Below the pieces are notes generated by a model that was not told where the DNA came from, did no database searches, and saw only the letters and a list, made by a program, of their open reading frames with translations. DNA of 64,000 nucleotides, from positions 1 to 64,000 of the forward strand of contig CAYFQR010000001.1 in assembly GCA_964345365.1 (NCBI GenBank), given 5' to 3'. The first letter of the stretch is position 1. Every line of letters starts with the position of its first letter. Of the stretch, positions 36,849 to 46,863 are shown one piece after another. Source of the DNA: RUG754 sp964345365. GTDB taxonomy: Bacteria > Bacillota > Clostridia > Peptostreptococcales > Anaerovoracaceae. The translations under genes and the position numbers were made by a program.

Positions 36849-36887
36849 ATGAAATATTTTTCATTGTTATGCGAAATATATTTCTCG
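36849..36887. promoter_or_regulatory. Candidate activator-binding dyads (UAS)
   Basis: Two related dyads: ATGAAATATTTTTCAT (36849-36864) and TGCGAAATATATTTCTCG (36870-36887), sharing TG.GAAATAT.TTTC. They lie about 160-200 bp upstream of the -24/-12 promoter, the usual distance for NtrC-class enhancers, and outside any gene. With the terminator and promoter they account for the 36637-36995 interval. Confidence 0.6.
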
Positions 36888-36994
36888 TTTTTTTGAGGTT
36901 TATACGGTATTTTAACATGATTTTCTCTCTTTTTTATACAACCTTAGCGTATTTCGTGGTAGATATGCCGCCTTGCGTTATTTTCGAAAACATA

Positions 36995-38371
36995 TTATTT
37001 GAGGTCAGAAAGGTCTATTTCATATTGGCTTATCTTATTCCAAAGTTGTCTCGAAGTAATGCCGAGTACTATTGCCGTTTGTTCAACATTGCAATTCTTT
37101 TTTGAAAGCATTTCCGAAATGTATTTTTTTTCAAATAAACCTCTTGCACTCCTGAGGTCTGTAACTCCGTTTCGAAGTTCTATACATGAATATTGATCGC
37201 CGCTCGGCATTATGAATTCGCTCTTTGTTATATTGCCGTCTACCGAAAGCGCCATCATCCTCTCAATCATATTCTTGAGTTCTCTTATATTCCCGGGGTA
37301 ATCGTAATTCAGCAATCTGTCCATCACCTCTCCGTCAATGTTGGCGTTTCTCTTTTTTTGGTCATTTGCGGTCATTTTTAAGAAGAAGTCGATCAGGCCC
37401 GGAAGGTCCTCCCTCCTTTCCCTAAGCGGGGGTATGGTCAACGTAAGAGTATTTATCCTGTAGAGCAAATCCTCTCTGAATCTTCCGGCTTCTATTTCAG
37501 CGGAAAGATTTTTGTTGGTTGCAAATACGAATCGTACATCGAGGGCGATGCTTTTGTTTGAGCCGACTCTCTCTATTGTCCTGGTTTCTAGCGCACGAAG
37601 CAACTTCCCCTGGGTCATAAGCGGCAGGTCACCTATCTCGTCCATAAACAATGTGCCGTAGTTTGCCTCTTCAAATTTGCCTATCCTTGTCCCTACGGCG
37701 CCTGTGAATGCCCCTCTCTCATGCCCGAAAAGCTCGGACTCGATAACTCCTTCCGGAAACACCTGGCAGTTCACGGGTATGAGCGGCTCATTCGCACGTT
37801 TACTGTTTCGGTGAATATAGTTGGCAACCACCTCTTTGCCCACGCCCGACTCTCCCAACAGAAGTATGTTGATGTTGGTATCGGCCGTCCTTTCGCACAT
37901 ATCCAATATTCTTCTATATGTGCGGTTCTTGGAATCCAAAAAGAATTCGGACAGATTCTGTTTTTTAATCAAAATCTCTCCTCTCCTTTTGATTCGCCTC
38001 ATCTCCACAACCTTTTCGACCTTTAAGAGAAGTTCATCGAGGTTACCCGACTTGACGAAATAGTCGGTTGCACCTTTTCTGATTGCGTCGACGGCACTTT
38101 CTATGGAGCCGAAAGCAGTGATTACTATTATATCTATGTCACGTCCGGAACCGCAGATATTCTCAACCAGCTCATCTCCGCCCATTATCGGCATTTTCAA
38201 ATCGGTAATTACCAATTCAACATCATTTTCATCTATATATTCGAGAGCCTCTTTGCCGTTTGAGCAAGTATGGGTGCTATATCCCGCCTCGTCAAGTATC
38301 ATGGAAACCACTCTCTGATATTCTATTTCGTCGTCCACTATAAGTATTCTAAAATTATTTTTTTGCATCAT
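36995..38371 (-). CDS. Sigma-54-dependent response regulator (DctD/NtrC type)
   Basis: A 458-residue transcriptional activator with three domains. The receiver (residues 5-120) has phosphoacceptor D57 in VITDLKMP. The AAA+ domain (about 145-380) has Walker A GESGVGKE and the sigma-54 contact loop ERGAFTGAVG. The C-terminal Fis-type helix-turn-helix reads NVEQTAIVLGITSRQLWNKISQYEI. It sits beside a TRAP operon with a sigma-54 promoter and directly downstream of a sensor kinase gene, so it is the likely activator of dctPQM. Confidence 0.93.
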   Translation of the reverse strand: MMQKNNFRILIVDDEIEYQRVVSMILDEAGYSTHTCSNGKEALEYIDENDVELVITDLKMPIMGGDELVENICGSGRDIDIIVITAFGSIESAVDAIRKGATDYFVKSGNLDELLLKVEKVVEMRRIKRRGEILIKKQNLSEFFLDSKNRTYRRILDMCERTADTNINILLLGESGVGKEVVANYIHRNSKRANEPLIPVNCQVFPEGVIESELFGHERGAFTGAVGTRIGKFEEANYGTLFMDEIGDLPLMTQGKLLRALETRTIERVGSNKSIALDVRFVFATNKNLSAEIEAGRFREDLLYRINTLTLTIPPLRERREDLPGLIDFFLKMTANDQKKRNANIDGEVMDRLLNYDYPGNIRELKNMIERMMALSVDGNITKSEFIMPSGDQYSCIELRNGVTDLRSARGLFEKKYISEMLSKKNCNVEQTAIVLGITSRQLWNKISQYEIDLSDLK

Positions 38372-38413
38372 TTCATATTCCCCTTGTCTTGTTATTTCAC
38401 CCGGTGACTTGTT

Positions 38414-40435
38414 TTATGATTCGCTATTTTCACTTAAAATGCTATCTTTTTTCAGTTTTCCTGCAGGGAATTCGACAAAAAATGTAGTCCCGATTCCTTG
38501 TTTGCTCTTGACACTCATGCTTCCGCCTATCTCATGAAGCTCTGTCTGCATGATATAAAGTCCCAATCCCGTGCCGCTGTCCTTTGTCGTATAGAACGGA
38601 TTAAAAATGTCTTCCAATTTATCTTCCGGCATTCCGCAGGCATTGTCCGTAAATTTAATTCTAAGTTCCGATTTGTCACTTGCAACTCTGATGAGTATCT
38701 TCTTATCAGTCGTGGTTGCTTCTATAAAAGCATCGACAGCGTTGTTTGCAAGATTAACCATGCATAGTTTAAGCAAATCCTCATGTATCCGGAGCCTTCT
38801 TTCTTTTACATCGCTGATATCGATTTCAAGGCTTATATTGTTTTTTTCTATATCTTTACGTTCAAGCTCCATTATGGAATTAATTAAATCCACTATGTCT
38901 GTCTCTACAGCTTCATCTCTCGAAAGTCTTGAGAAGCCGAGCAGATTTTCAATCAAACCGTTTATCCTGTCAACCGAATCATCCATAACCTCTATGGCGT
39001 GTTTTGATACGGAATCATTTATTTTCTTTTTCAGCACATAAAGATAACTCTTTATAAGACCGAGAGGGTTCCTTATTTCGTGTGCCAGCCCTGCGCTTAA
39101 TTCGCCGACCGCTATCATCTTCGCTTCCTGCCGGTTAAGCCTCTCGTGTTTTTGGCGCTCTGTATCATCTTTAACTATCAGCATCCTGTTGCTTGAAGAT
39201 TCATTGACTACGGCTATCGTGACCAGATAGTTTTTGTCACCGAAAGCAAAAGCCTTTGTTTCGTTGGAATGAAGCAAAAAAGGTTTCAGTTCAGGGATTT
39301 CATCCGCATTTTTACCCACAAGCTCGGTAATCGGCATACCTACAATCTCGGCTATTGTCTTGTTGGCAGCTAAAATATTTCGATTATAATCCGCAACCGC
39401 TATGCCGTCAGAGAGTGAATCTATCAGGTTCCTGAGTTCCTGTCGGCTCTCTTTCAGTTCCTTTGTCTTGATATTGACTTCATTGGCCACACTCTTGTTC
39501 CAGATGAAAAACGCACCGAATATTGCGATTATAAGAGAAATGATGTTGGCGGTATTAACTCCCTCGGAGAACTCATCAATCTCCGGTATGAAAGAACCGA
39601 ACCATTTGGAGTTAATGTGACTGTACTGGTTGTTCTTTTTCATGGCGAGTATACCCTTGTTAAGTATACTGAATAGTACTTCCTGTTCCATATTTACCGC
39701 AACCGCAACGTCTTCCTCAGCTATCGAGTCTTCAAGGAACTTATATCTGTTCGACATCAAATCTTGATTTAATTGATAAGATATCTTCGCCTCATCGCCG
39801 ATTATCGCCTCAACCTCCCCTTTTTCGAGAGCACTGAAACATTCATCGATATTTCTTGTCAAAATAAGCTGAACAGCCTTTCTATTTCTGAAATATCTGT
39901 TTGCTTCATGGTGGGCGGTACTTCCGGAAACCACCGCAATTTTAAGTCCCGTCACATCGGATATCTTCGAGTATCCGGATTCGCCGTCAACCAATACCTT
40001 GCTTCTTTCGGTATAGAGCCTCTGCGTGAACCAAAAAACACTCGTATTCACCCTGTTCATATTGAGAACGGAGCAGTCCATCCCCCCGTTTTTTAATTTG
40101 ATGGCTAGGTTGTACTTATCATAAACGACGGGTCTGAACTGGCACTCGAGCGAGACGGACAACTGGTTAAAATAATCCACCAATATCCCTGTATTCTGAA
40201 CCGAATTTTCGGACACGAAAGCAAACGGAGCGTCATTTACTCCGATGCCGTAATTTATTATATTAGTCTTGAGATAGTTTCTTTCCTCAGGAGTAAGCGG
40301 CTGCGAATATCGGAAATAGTCATATATTCCGATGTCGTACCGATAAACTATATCAAGAATCTTCACGCCGCTTATGATGAGTGTAAAAATAATTGCATAT
40401 AGAATGAGCCTCTTACGCATTTCTTTGCTCCCCAC
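38414..40435 (-). CDS. Sensor histidine kinase with periplasmic-type solute-binding domain (DctB-like)
   Basis: A 673-residue membrane kinase. A transmembrane helix near residues 10-30 is followed by an extracytoplasmic SBP_bac_3-type domain (about 60-285; APFAFVSENSVQNTGILVDYF), a second helix (NIISLIIAIFGAFFIW), a PAS domain (SLSDGIAVADYNRNILAANK), a HisKA H-box (GELSAGLAHEIRNPLGLIKSY) and an ATPase domain (NLANNAVDAF, DNACGM, GTGLGLY). The binding-protein-like sensor suggests direct sensing of a small ligand, perhaps the TRAP substrate. The kinase gene precedes the regulator by 42 bases. Confidence 0.92.
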   Translation of the reverse strand: MGSKEMRKRLILYAIIFTLIISGVKILDIVYRYDIGIYDYFRYSQPLTPEERNYLKTNIINYGIGVNDAPFAFVSENSVQNTGILVDYFNQLSVSLECQFRPVVYDKYNLAIKLKNGGMDCSVLNMNRVNTSVFWFTQRLYTERSKVLVDGESGYSKISDVTGLKIAVVSGSTAHHEANRYFRNRKAVQLILTRNIDECFSALEKGEVEAIIGDEAKISYQLNQDLMSNRYKFLEDSIAEEDVAVAVNMEQEVLFSILNKGILAMKKNNQYSHINSKWFGSFIPEIDEFSEGVNTANIISLIIAIFGAFFIWNKSVANEVNIKTKELKESRQELRNLIDSLSDGIAVADYNRNILAANKTIAEIVGMPITELVGKNADEIPELKPFLLHSNETKAFAFGDKNYLVTIAVVNESSSNRMLIVKDDTERQKHERLNRQEAKMIAVGELSAGLAHEIRNPLGLIKSYLYVLKKKINDSVSKHAIEVMDDSVDRINGLIENLLGFSRLSRDEAVETDIVDLINSIMELERKDIEKNNISLEIDISDVKERRLRIHEDLLKLCMVNLANNAVDAFIEATTTDKKILIRVASDKSELRIKFTDNACGMPEDKLEDIFNPFYTTKDSGTGLGLYIMQTELHEIGGSMSVKSKQGIGTTFFVEFPAGKLKKDSILSENSES

Positions 40436-40456
40436 TGAAATTTATTTCACAGGTTC

Positions 40457-40485
40457 AGTATATATATTTTACGTTCTGCTGTCAA
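40457..40485 (-). promoter_or_regulatory. Sigma-70 promoter of the sensor kinase operon
   Basis: On the minus strand a perfect TTGACA (40485-40480), 17-bp spacer and TATACT (40462-40457), about 22 bases ahead of the kinase start codon. Confidence 0.8.
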
Positions 40486-40498
40486 TAAGCAAAAAATC

Positions 40499-40591
40499 AA
40501 AAAGCCGAGTAAGTTCAAACAGAACCCCCAAAAGTTGAACCTGGAAATTCAATTTTTCGGGGTCACATTAGCCAACCTTATTCGGCTTTTT
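40499..40591 (-). terminator. Long multi-stem terminator after serS
   Basis: Outer arms AAAAGCCGAGTAAG and CTTATTCGGCTTTT enclose about 60 nt that contain a second imperfect inverted repeat (40522-40542 with 40545-40565). On the minus strand the structure starts just after the serS stop and ends in T5. The inner sequence looks like abutted insertion-sequence ends. Confidence 0.7.
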
Positions 40592-40595
40592 AACA

Positions 40596-41882
40596 TCAAT
40601 ATTTATCGTTCTTCTCAATTATGTCGCATCCCATGTATTTTCTCAGCGGCTCAGGGACTATGACGCTTCCGTCAGCCTGCTGGAAGTTTTCGAGAATTGC
40701 TGCCGTTGTCCTTCCTACCGCAAGCCCCGAACCGTTCAATGTGTGAACGAACTCCGGCTTGCCGCCTTCGCCTCTTCTGAACCTGATATTCGCTCTCCTT
40801 GCCTGGAAGTCAAGGAAGTTGGAACACGATGAAATCTCCACATATTTGTCGTAAGACGGCATCCAAACTTCTATATCATAGGTGCAGGCGGAGCTGAATC
40901 CAAGGTCTCCGGTCGAGAGTCTTACCACTCTGTAAGGAATATTAAGCTGCTTCAGTACTTCCTCTGCATCGCTTGTAAGTTTCTCCAATTCATCCCAAGA
41001 GTCCTCAGGTCTGCAAAACTTGACAAGCTCCACCTTGTTAAACTGATGCTGCCTGATAAGTCCTCTGGTATCTCTTCCCGCGGAACCGGCTTCGGCTCTG
41101 AAGCATGGCGTATATGCCGTATAATATATAGGAAGGTTTTCTTCGGGAATAATCTCCTGAGCCAGCATATTTGTGACCGGTACCTCCGCTGTAGGTATCA
41201 GAAAGAAGTCTTTTTGAGGAAGATAGAACATATCCTCTTCAAACTTCGGAAGCTGGCCCGTTCCCGTCATGGCAGTCCTGTTTACCATAAACGGCGGGAG
41301 TATCTCAAGGTAGTTTTGCTCGAGCGTATGCATGTCGAGCATAAAGTTCATAACAGCCCTTTCAAGCCTTGCTCCGAGCCCCTTGTAAACGGTGAATCTC
41401 GCTCCGGCAATCTTTCCGGCTCTTTCCCAATCCAAAATATTAAGCTCTGCACCGATATCCCAATGAGCTTTGGCTTCAAAATCGAAAGTCGCAGGCTCCA
41501 TAAATCGTCTTATCTCAACATTGGCGGACTCATCCTCACCTGTCTGAACTGTTTCGGCGGGTATATTCGGAATATTAAGCAAACAATCCCTGATTTCGCT
41601 CTCAACTGCCGACACCTCCGCATCGAGTTCTTTTATTTTAGCGGAAAGCTCTTTCATTTCCGCCATAATTTCGGTCGTATCCTGTCCCGCCTTTTTCATC
41701 AAAGGTATTTCCTTTGAAACGGTGTTCTGCCTGTTTTTCATCGCTTCAACCTGCGACAGCAGTTCTTTTCGCTTATCGTCAAGCGGAAGGGCGTTCTCGA
41801 TTCCGAAGCTGCCCTTAGTCCTCCTCTCTACGCCGGCCTTACAGCCCTCGTAGTCTTCTCTTATTCTCTTTATGTCTAACAT
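40596..41882 (-). CDS. serS: Seryl-tRNA synthetase
   Basis: Charges tRNA(Ser) and tRNA(Sec). The 428-residue class II enzyme has an N-terminal antiparallel coiled coil (about residues 28-105), motif 2 around [25 protein letters not shown] and motif 3 [18 protein letters not shown]. The [14 protein letters not shown] segment is diagnostic for bacterial SerRS. It lies 15 bases downstream of the glutamine synthetase gene, so it is probably the last gene of a five-gene transcript instead of being driven by a T-box. Confidence 0.96.
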   Translation of the reverse strand: MLDIKRIREDYEGCKAGVERRTKGSFGIENALPLDDKRKELLSQVEAMKNRQNTVSKEIPLMKKAGQDTTEIMAEMKELSAKIKELDAEVSAVESEIRDCLLNIPNIPAETVQTGEDESANVEIRRFMEPATFDFEAKAHWDIGAELNILDWERAGKIAGARFTVYKGLGARLERAVMNFMLDMHTLEQNYLEILPPFMVNRTAMTGTGQLPKFEEDMFYLPQKDFFLIPTAEVPVTNMLAQEIIPEENLPIYYTAYTPCFRAEAGSAGRDTRGLIRQHQFNKVELVKFCRPEDSWDELEKLTSDAEEVLKQLNIPYRVVRLSTGDLGFSSACTYDIEVWMPSYDKYVEISSCSNFLDFQARRANIRFRRGEGGKPEFVHTLNGSGLAVGRTTAAILENFQQADGSVIVPEPLRKYMGCDIIEKNDKY

Positions 41883-41897
41883 ATACAGTCCTTCTTT

Positions 41898-43811
41898 CTA
41901 AAATAGGTTTCTCTTGTATCTAAGATACATGGCTTTGAGTTTTTCGATTTGCTGCTGTATTTCGTACTGAAGTTCCGAGGCTCTGTCGTAATTCTCACAT
42001 TCAAGGGCTTCTCTCGCCATTGTCAGAAGCGACTTCTCGGATATTGTATCTTTAGCGATAAAGTATCTTAACTTATTGATTTCTTCCCACGTTTTTTCAT
42101 CAAGGTCTGTCGCATCCTCACCGTGCCTCTTCATGCACTCCCTGACATCCGTCATGGCGTTAGGAAGATTTCTGGCATTAAGCTCCGTAGCCCATTCATT
42201 TACTATATAGGCCCTATATGATTCAATGGATTCATCATCCATAATCCCGTCCGAGACCGCCTTTAGCTTATCCGGGTATCTGTCAAATGCCATCATATTT
42301 TCCCAAACGGTTTTCGGTGGCACACCGAAAAGTTTATCTCTCTCTACTTGAGAATATTCGGTGAAAAGATTTTTTTCGGAGCGATATTCCCTATCTTTTT
42401 CAAGATAGAAATCTTCTTCCCCCGCCTTTTTGGATACTGATTTTTCAAGGTCTGCCGGAGTCATCCTGTTTTTAAGAGATGCTTTGATGCCGTCGAGCAT
42501 AGCCATATATCCCGTAGCAAATATAAGATACGTGTTTGACTTGGGATTAGGCGACCTCAGTTCAAAACGAGTAGCGAGCGGATTATTCATGTCTCTCACA
42601 AGGCCTAAAAGAATCGTTCTGTTTCTTGACGGCTCGCATGGGCTGTGACCGAGCGAAGTCACTATACAAACCGGAGCCTCATAACCCGGCTTAAGTCTTT
42701 TGAATGAATTCGTCGTCGAGCTGATAAACGGATTCATAGCCTCATAATTCTTGAGTATTCCCATCAATGCACCGTAGCCTACAGGGCTTAAAAAGTCACT
42801 CTGCATATCCTTCGTATTGAAAAGATTCACCAATCTGCCGTCTTTAAGTCGTGCGGATACGCCGAAGTGCGTATGCTCTCCGGAACCGGCTACACCTTCC
42901 ACAGGCTTAGCCTTAAATGTAGTACTCAGTCCGAAAGAATTGAACACATCCCTTATCGCATATTTCACGAGCTTCTCGTTATCGGCTGCCTGCATAGGCT
43001 CGGCATACTTCCAATCTATTTCGAGCTGTTCCATTATATGATCCATGCGGCCCGAAGAAGTGAGTTTTGACTTAACTCCGCCTACCTCCTTGTGCCCCAT
43101 CTCCATGCCGATTCCGTAGCAATCGAGAAACTCAATCGTCCGTTCAAGAGCAGTCCTCACAGGCCCGTATGTCCTTTTCCAGTATTGTTCCTTAAGCTCT
43201 TGAGAAGTTGAAAGCTCTTCTCTGTCCGCTCTGTCGTCAGGTGTTCTCACCCAAAATTCGAGCTCTGTGGCACCGGTAAGCACTATCTCTTCTATTTCAT
43301 CTACTGAATCTATCCCGCCGATATACTCGAAGACATATGGGGATTCTTTGAGGCAAGCTAAGAGATCTACCTTAAACTTATTTAGGGCATCACGTAGTAT
43401 CGTTCTCGCACCCACTTCTTTTTTGTCATTATGAATGAGAATAGCGGGAATCCTTAGGGTTCCTACCGGAAACCCTGTTTCTCTGTCTATATTTTCAAAG
43501 TTATAGTCCACATACCAGTTGACATCCATATCCGGTATCATGTCGACTTTCGCGTTATTAAGCTCGGCGATTTTGGGAAGATTCACGCTTGAGCCGTCTG
43601 TCTGAACGCCATGAGTCAACATCTTCTCCATATCTTCCATAAACAGAAGTATCGGTATCCTTTCGTCCGTATCGTTCGCAGCCAAATCAAGACCCGCAAA
43701 CGAAACGAATTTCACTTCAGGGTGTTTTTTGAGATATGAACTTATCTTTTCTATATCATGCTCTCCCTTGGGAATATTAAACAGCATCTTTTTTCTGTCA
43801 AATTCCGGCAT
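41898..43811 (-). CDS. glnA: Glutamine synthetase, long clostridial type
   Basis: ATP-dependent ligation of ammonia to glutamate. The catalytic domain contains ATELEFWVRTP, the GVAGSGEHTHFGVSA signature with the metal-binding His, and FELRSPNPKSNTYL. At 637 residues it is some 190 longer than GSI; the extra length is a helical C-terminal extension (from about residue 470, rich in Asp, Glu and Lys). It begins 20 bases after the UPF0182 stop and ends 15 before serS. The Tyr adenylylation motif of enteric GlnA is not evident. Confidence 0.88.
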   Translation of the reverse strand: MPEFDRKKMLFNIPKGEHDIEKISSYLKKHPEVKFVSFAGLDLAANDTDERIPILLFMEDMEKMLTHGVQTDGSSVNLPKIAELNNAKVDMIPDMDVNWYVDYNFENIDRETGFPVGTLRIPAILIHNDKKEVGARTILRDALNKFKVDLLACLKESPYVFEYIGGIDSVDEIEEIVLTGATELEFWVRTPDDRADREELSTSQELKEQYWKRTYGPVRTALERTIEFLDCYGIGMEMGHKEVGGVKSKLTSSGRMDHIMEQLEIDWKYAEPMQAADNEKLVKYAIRDVFNSFGLSTTFKAKPVEGVAGSGEHTHFGVSARLKDGRLVNLFNTKDMQSDFLSPVGYGALMGILKNYEAMNPFISSTTNSFKRLKPGYEAPVCIVTSLGHSPCEPSRNRTILLGLVRDMNNPLATRFELRSPNPKSNTYLIFATGYMAMLDGIKASLKNRMTPADLEKSVSKKAGEEDFYLEKDREYRSEKNLFTEYSQVERDKLFGVPPKTVWENMMAFDRYPDKLKAVSDGIMDDESIESYRAYIVNEWATELNARNLPNAMTDVRECMKRHGEDATDLDEKTWEEINKLRYFIAKDTISEKSLLTMAREALECENYDRASELQYEIQQQIEKLKAMYLRYKRNLF

Positions 43812-43831
43812 AAATGTCTCCTTGTTTTTTA

Positions 43832-46800
43832 TTATTCGGCACTGTCAGGCTCTGCTGCATCCGTGTCGGTAGCACCGTCCTGCGCATCATACTCAGTTAT
43901 TAATTCGCCCTCCGGATTGCTGTCTATCACCTCAGTGAGTGTAGGTATATTATTTGCGCTTTCACTCATTAAAGCAAGCTTATTCAGATAATTCTCAAGT
44001 TCCTTAAGCTGCTCGCCGTATTCCGCCCAATTTCCGGCCTTAAGTGAAGACTGCGATTTATTGAACGCATTCTGTGCTGCGGTGATAAGTTCTTCAAGTG
44101 TGCGTTCGGATGCGCTTCCGTTGCTCACGGTTTCCGGAGTTTCAGGGTCAGCTACACTCTTGTTCTCGGTTATATCATACCCGAAAAGGTCTATGATACA
44201 ATCTTTGAGGGTTTCGCCGTAGGCTATGCGGTCTTTGTATGCCACTATGATACGCTTAACTTCCGGAATAGAGCTGTTCTGAGCCTCAAGATATACAGGT
44301 TCTACATAAAGGATTGATGTGTTGATAGGAATTACAAAGAGGTTTCCTCTCCTGTATTTGGTACCGCTTGAGTTCCAAAGAGTGAATTCCTTGGAGATTT
44401 CGGTGTTCTGGTCAATCTGTGCCTCAATCTGCTCAGTACCGTATATCGTCTTGCTCTTAGGGAATTGATAGAGAACCAGCTCGCCGTAGTTCTCACCGTC
44501 GTTTCGCGCCACCATAAGCGCAGTCATATTTTGCTTCGACTTAGGAGTGAACGGAACTGAGTTGAAGAACTCAGCCTTGCTCTCTCCCGGAAGTTTGGCA
44601 ATGTAATAATTAGGTGTAATCTTTATCTTCTCGGTTCCATAAATCTCGTTGGCAATATCCCAAAGGTCCTCCGACTGATAGAACACATTCACATCTTCCA
44701 TGTGATACTTGGAATAAACATTCGCCTGTATCTCAAAAAGGGTGTTCGCATATCTGATATGGGCTTTAATTCCTTCAGGCATCTTATCGAGTGATTTGAA
44801 AAGAGTCGGATATATCTTGGAATATGTCATTGCAATAGGGTCTTTTTCGTCAACAACATAGAAATCCGTGTTTCCGTTGTATGCGTCAACCACGACCTTA
44901 ACGGAGTTTCTGATGTAATTTATTGAACTCTCTTCGGAATAAGGTTCGGAATACGGGTAGAGCGATGAAGTGGTGTATACATCCAATATCCAGAAAAGCC
45001 TTCCTTCCGATATTACCATGTACGGATCATTTTCGTAGCTGAGGTAAGGCATGATTGTCATAACGCGCTTAACCACATTTCTGTTTATGATAATCTTTGA
45101 ATCGGAGTTGATATTTGATGAAACGAGGAGCTTAAGCGAACCCTCTCTGATTGAGAATACCAATCTGTTGAAAAGGTTCATCTTAATTCCTGCAGTTCCC
45201 TCGTAAGTAGTATATGCGTTGCTGTCTCCGGCAGGATAGTCAAATTCTTTTTCATCGGTTCCTACGACCACGTACTCGTTTGCGAGCTCTCCAAAATATA
45301 TCTCAGGTCTCTTAACCTGTATTTCTTCTACGCTTGATTCCGGAGGTATATTACCTATGAGAACATCAGGCTGCCCCGAGGACGTAACCTTGTCTACTCT
45401 CGACATGGCTATGCCGTATCCGTGCGTATATTTAAGGTGTTTGTTCAGCCACGTGTCCGAAATCTTGGATTCATCTATCTCACGCGCAGTAAGAAATGTC
45501 TGAGTATATTCGCCGTTAACCCAATATCTGTCGTTGTCGACGTCATTAAATGTATAGTATTGACGAATTGACTGGGTCTGATTATAGAACTGCTCCACAG
45601 GCTCAAAGTCGTTAATACGTATATTGGTGATAGTTTCCATATTGTTTGCTATATCATCGGAAGTCAAAGTATTATCCACAGGGAAGCTCTTGACGGTTAC
45701 ATCATCGAGGCCGTATGCATATTGTGTGTACTCTATATTCTTCTCAAGATATTTTGATTCTTTGTTTATTTCGTCCGGAGAAACTATGAAGTTCTGAACG
45801 AGCGATGCTCCGCCGTAGCCTATAACGCCTATTATGATCATGAGGGCAGGCAACACGAAGAGCTTCTTATATGCTTTTTTCTTCATATTCACAACAAACG
45901 TGAATGCCGTAATTACGGACATAGCGCAAAGAATCCTGAGCATCCAAAGCGTCACGGTAACGTCGGTGAAACTGGCTCCGTAAACTATGCCCGTGTGCAC
46001 ATGAAGAAGTCCGAACTGCTTAAGGAAAAAATCTACCGCAAGCATGAGAAAGAAGACAAATCCCATAGCGGAAAGTTTACCTGAAGCGATGGCCATAAGG
46101 CTTCTGAAATTATCATCATCAATCTGTTTTTTCGGCTTCGGTGCGCTACGCTTGATTTTGATACCTAAAAACTTTGAGAACAAGTCTTCGGCTTCTCTTT
46201 GGGCATTCTCGAAAGGATTTGCGGAACCGGAATATCTGGCTTCTCCCGTTTCCTGCGAGTCACTACCAGGGGCTTCGCTTGTTTGAGGTTCCTCCTTGAA
46301 CATGTCGGGAGTCCTAACCGTCATGAGTATCATATAGTAGACTACCGTTAAAGCGATAATGCCAACGATAACTCCTATCATCAGCTCGTTTAAGCGCTTC
46401 AGGAACTCAAGCTTGAAAATATAAAAAGATATGTCAATATTAAACAGCGGGTCCGCTATATCAAAGCCCGTGCTGTTGGCAAACTTCAATATTTCAAACC
46501 ACAGTTGAGTAACCGCAAAGGCTGTACTGGCGCCTCCAAACAGAACAGCCATGATTAAAGTGGCCTTTTTTAATGCTTTCATATCCGTCTGCTCAGCTGA
46601 TGCTATTCGCTTGAAATAGCTTTTTCTGAGATGTGTAAGATATAGAAGCACCAAAAGAGTTATCACAACAAATGTCGGAACTCCGACTGTAAGCTGCGTC
46701 ACTAACTGCTTAAAAAACACATCTAAATATCCCATTTCACCGAACCACAAGAAGTTCGATATAAACGAAATTAGAGATAGAAAAAGGGCTGCGACCACCA

Positions 46801-46861
46801 CTACAGCAGCGATGATCATCAGAATTTTTCTTTCGAATTTGTCTTGTCCTGAATTATACAC
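43832..46861 (-). CDS. UPF0182 family membrane protein
   Basis: A 1009-residue protein of the COG1615/UPF0182 family, conserved in Clostridia, cyanobacteria and actinobacteria without assigned function. About seven transmembrane helices occupy the first 350 residues (LILYL-type segments such as LTVGVPTFVVITLLVLLYL), followed by a large extracytoplasmic domain with typical family segments (FNDVDNDRYWVNGEY, LKYTHGYGIAMSRVD, GNLFVIPINTSILYVEPVYL) and an acidic C-terminal tail. It begins 2 bases downstream of the zinc-ribbon gene, implying coupled translation. Confidence 0.93.
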   Translation of the reverse strand: MYNSGQDKFERKILMIIAAVVVVAALFLSLISFISNFLWFGEMGYLDVFFKQLVTQLTVGVPTFVVITLLVLLYLTHLRKSYFKRIASAEQTDMKALKKATLIMAVLFGGASTAFAVTQLWFEILKFANSTGFDIADPLFNIDISFYIFKLEFLKRLNELMIGVIVGIIALTVVYYMILMTVRTPDMFKEEPQTSEAPGSDSQETGEARYSGSANPFENAQREAEDLFSKFLGIKIKRSAPKPKKQIDDDNFRSLMAIASGKLSAMGFVFFLMLAVDFFLKQFGLLHVHTGIVYGASFTDVTVTLWMLRILCAMSVITAFTFVVNMKKKAYKKLFVLPALMIIIGVIGYGGASLVQNFIVSPDEINKESKYLEKNIEYTQYAYGLDDVTVKSFPVDNTLTSDDIANNMETITNIRINDFEPVEQFYNQTQSIRQYYTFNDVDNDRYWVNGEYTQTFLTAREIDESKISDTWLNKHLKYTHGYGIAMSRVDKVTSSGQPDVLIGNIPPESSVEEIQVKRPEIYFGELANEYVVVGTDEKEFDYPAGDSNAYTTYEGTAGIKMNLFNRLVFSIREGSLKLLVSSNINSDSKIIINRNVVKRVMTIMPYLSYENDPYMVISEGRLFWILDVYTTSSLYPYSEPYSEESSINYIRNSVKVVVDAYNGNTDFYVVDEKDPIAMTYSKIYPTLFKSLDKMPEGIKAHIRYANTLFEIQANVYSKYHMEDVNVFYQSEDLWDIANEIYGTEKIKITPNYYIAKLPGESKAEFFNSVPFTPKSKQNMTALMVARNDGENYGELVLYQFPKSKTIYGTEQIEAQIDQNTEISKEFTLWNSSGTKYRRGNLFVIPINTSILYVEPVYLEAQNSSIPEVKRIIVAYKDRIAYGETLKDCIIDLFGYDITENKSVADPETPETVSNGSASERTLEELITAAQNAFNKSQSSLKAGNWAEYGEQLKELENYLNKLALMSESANNIPTLTEVIDSNPEGELITEYDAQDGATDTDAAEPDSAE

Positions 46862-46863
46862 TG

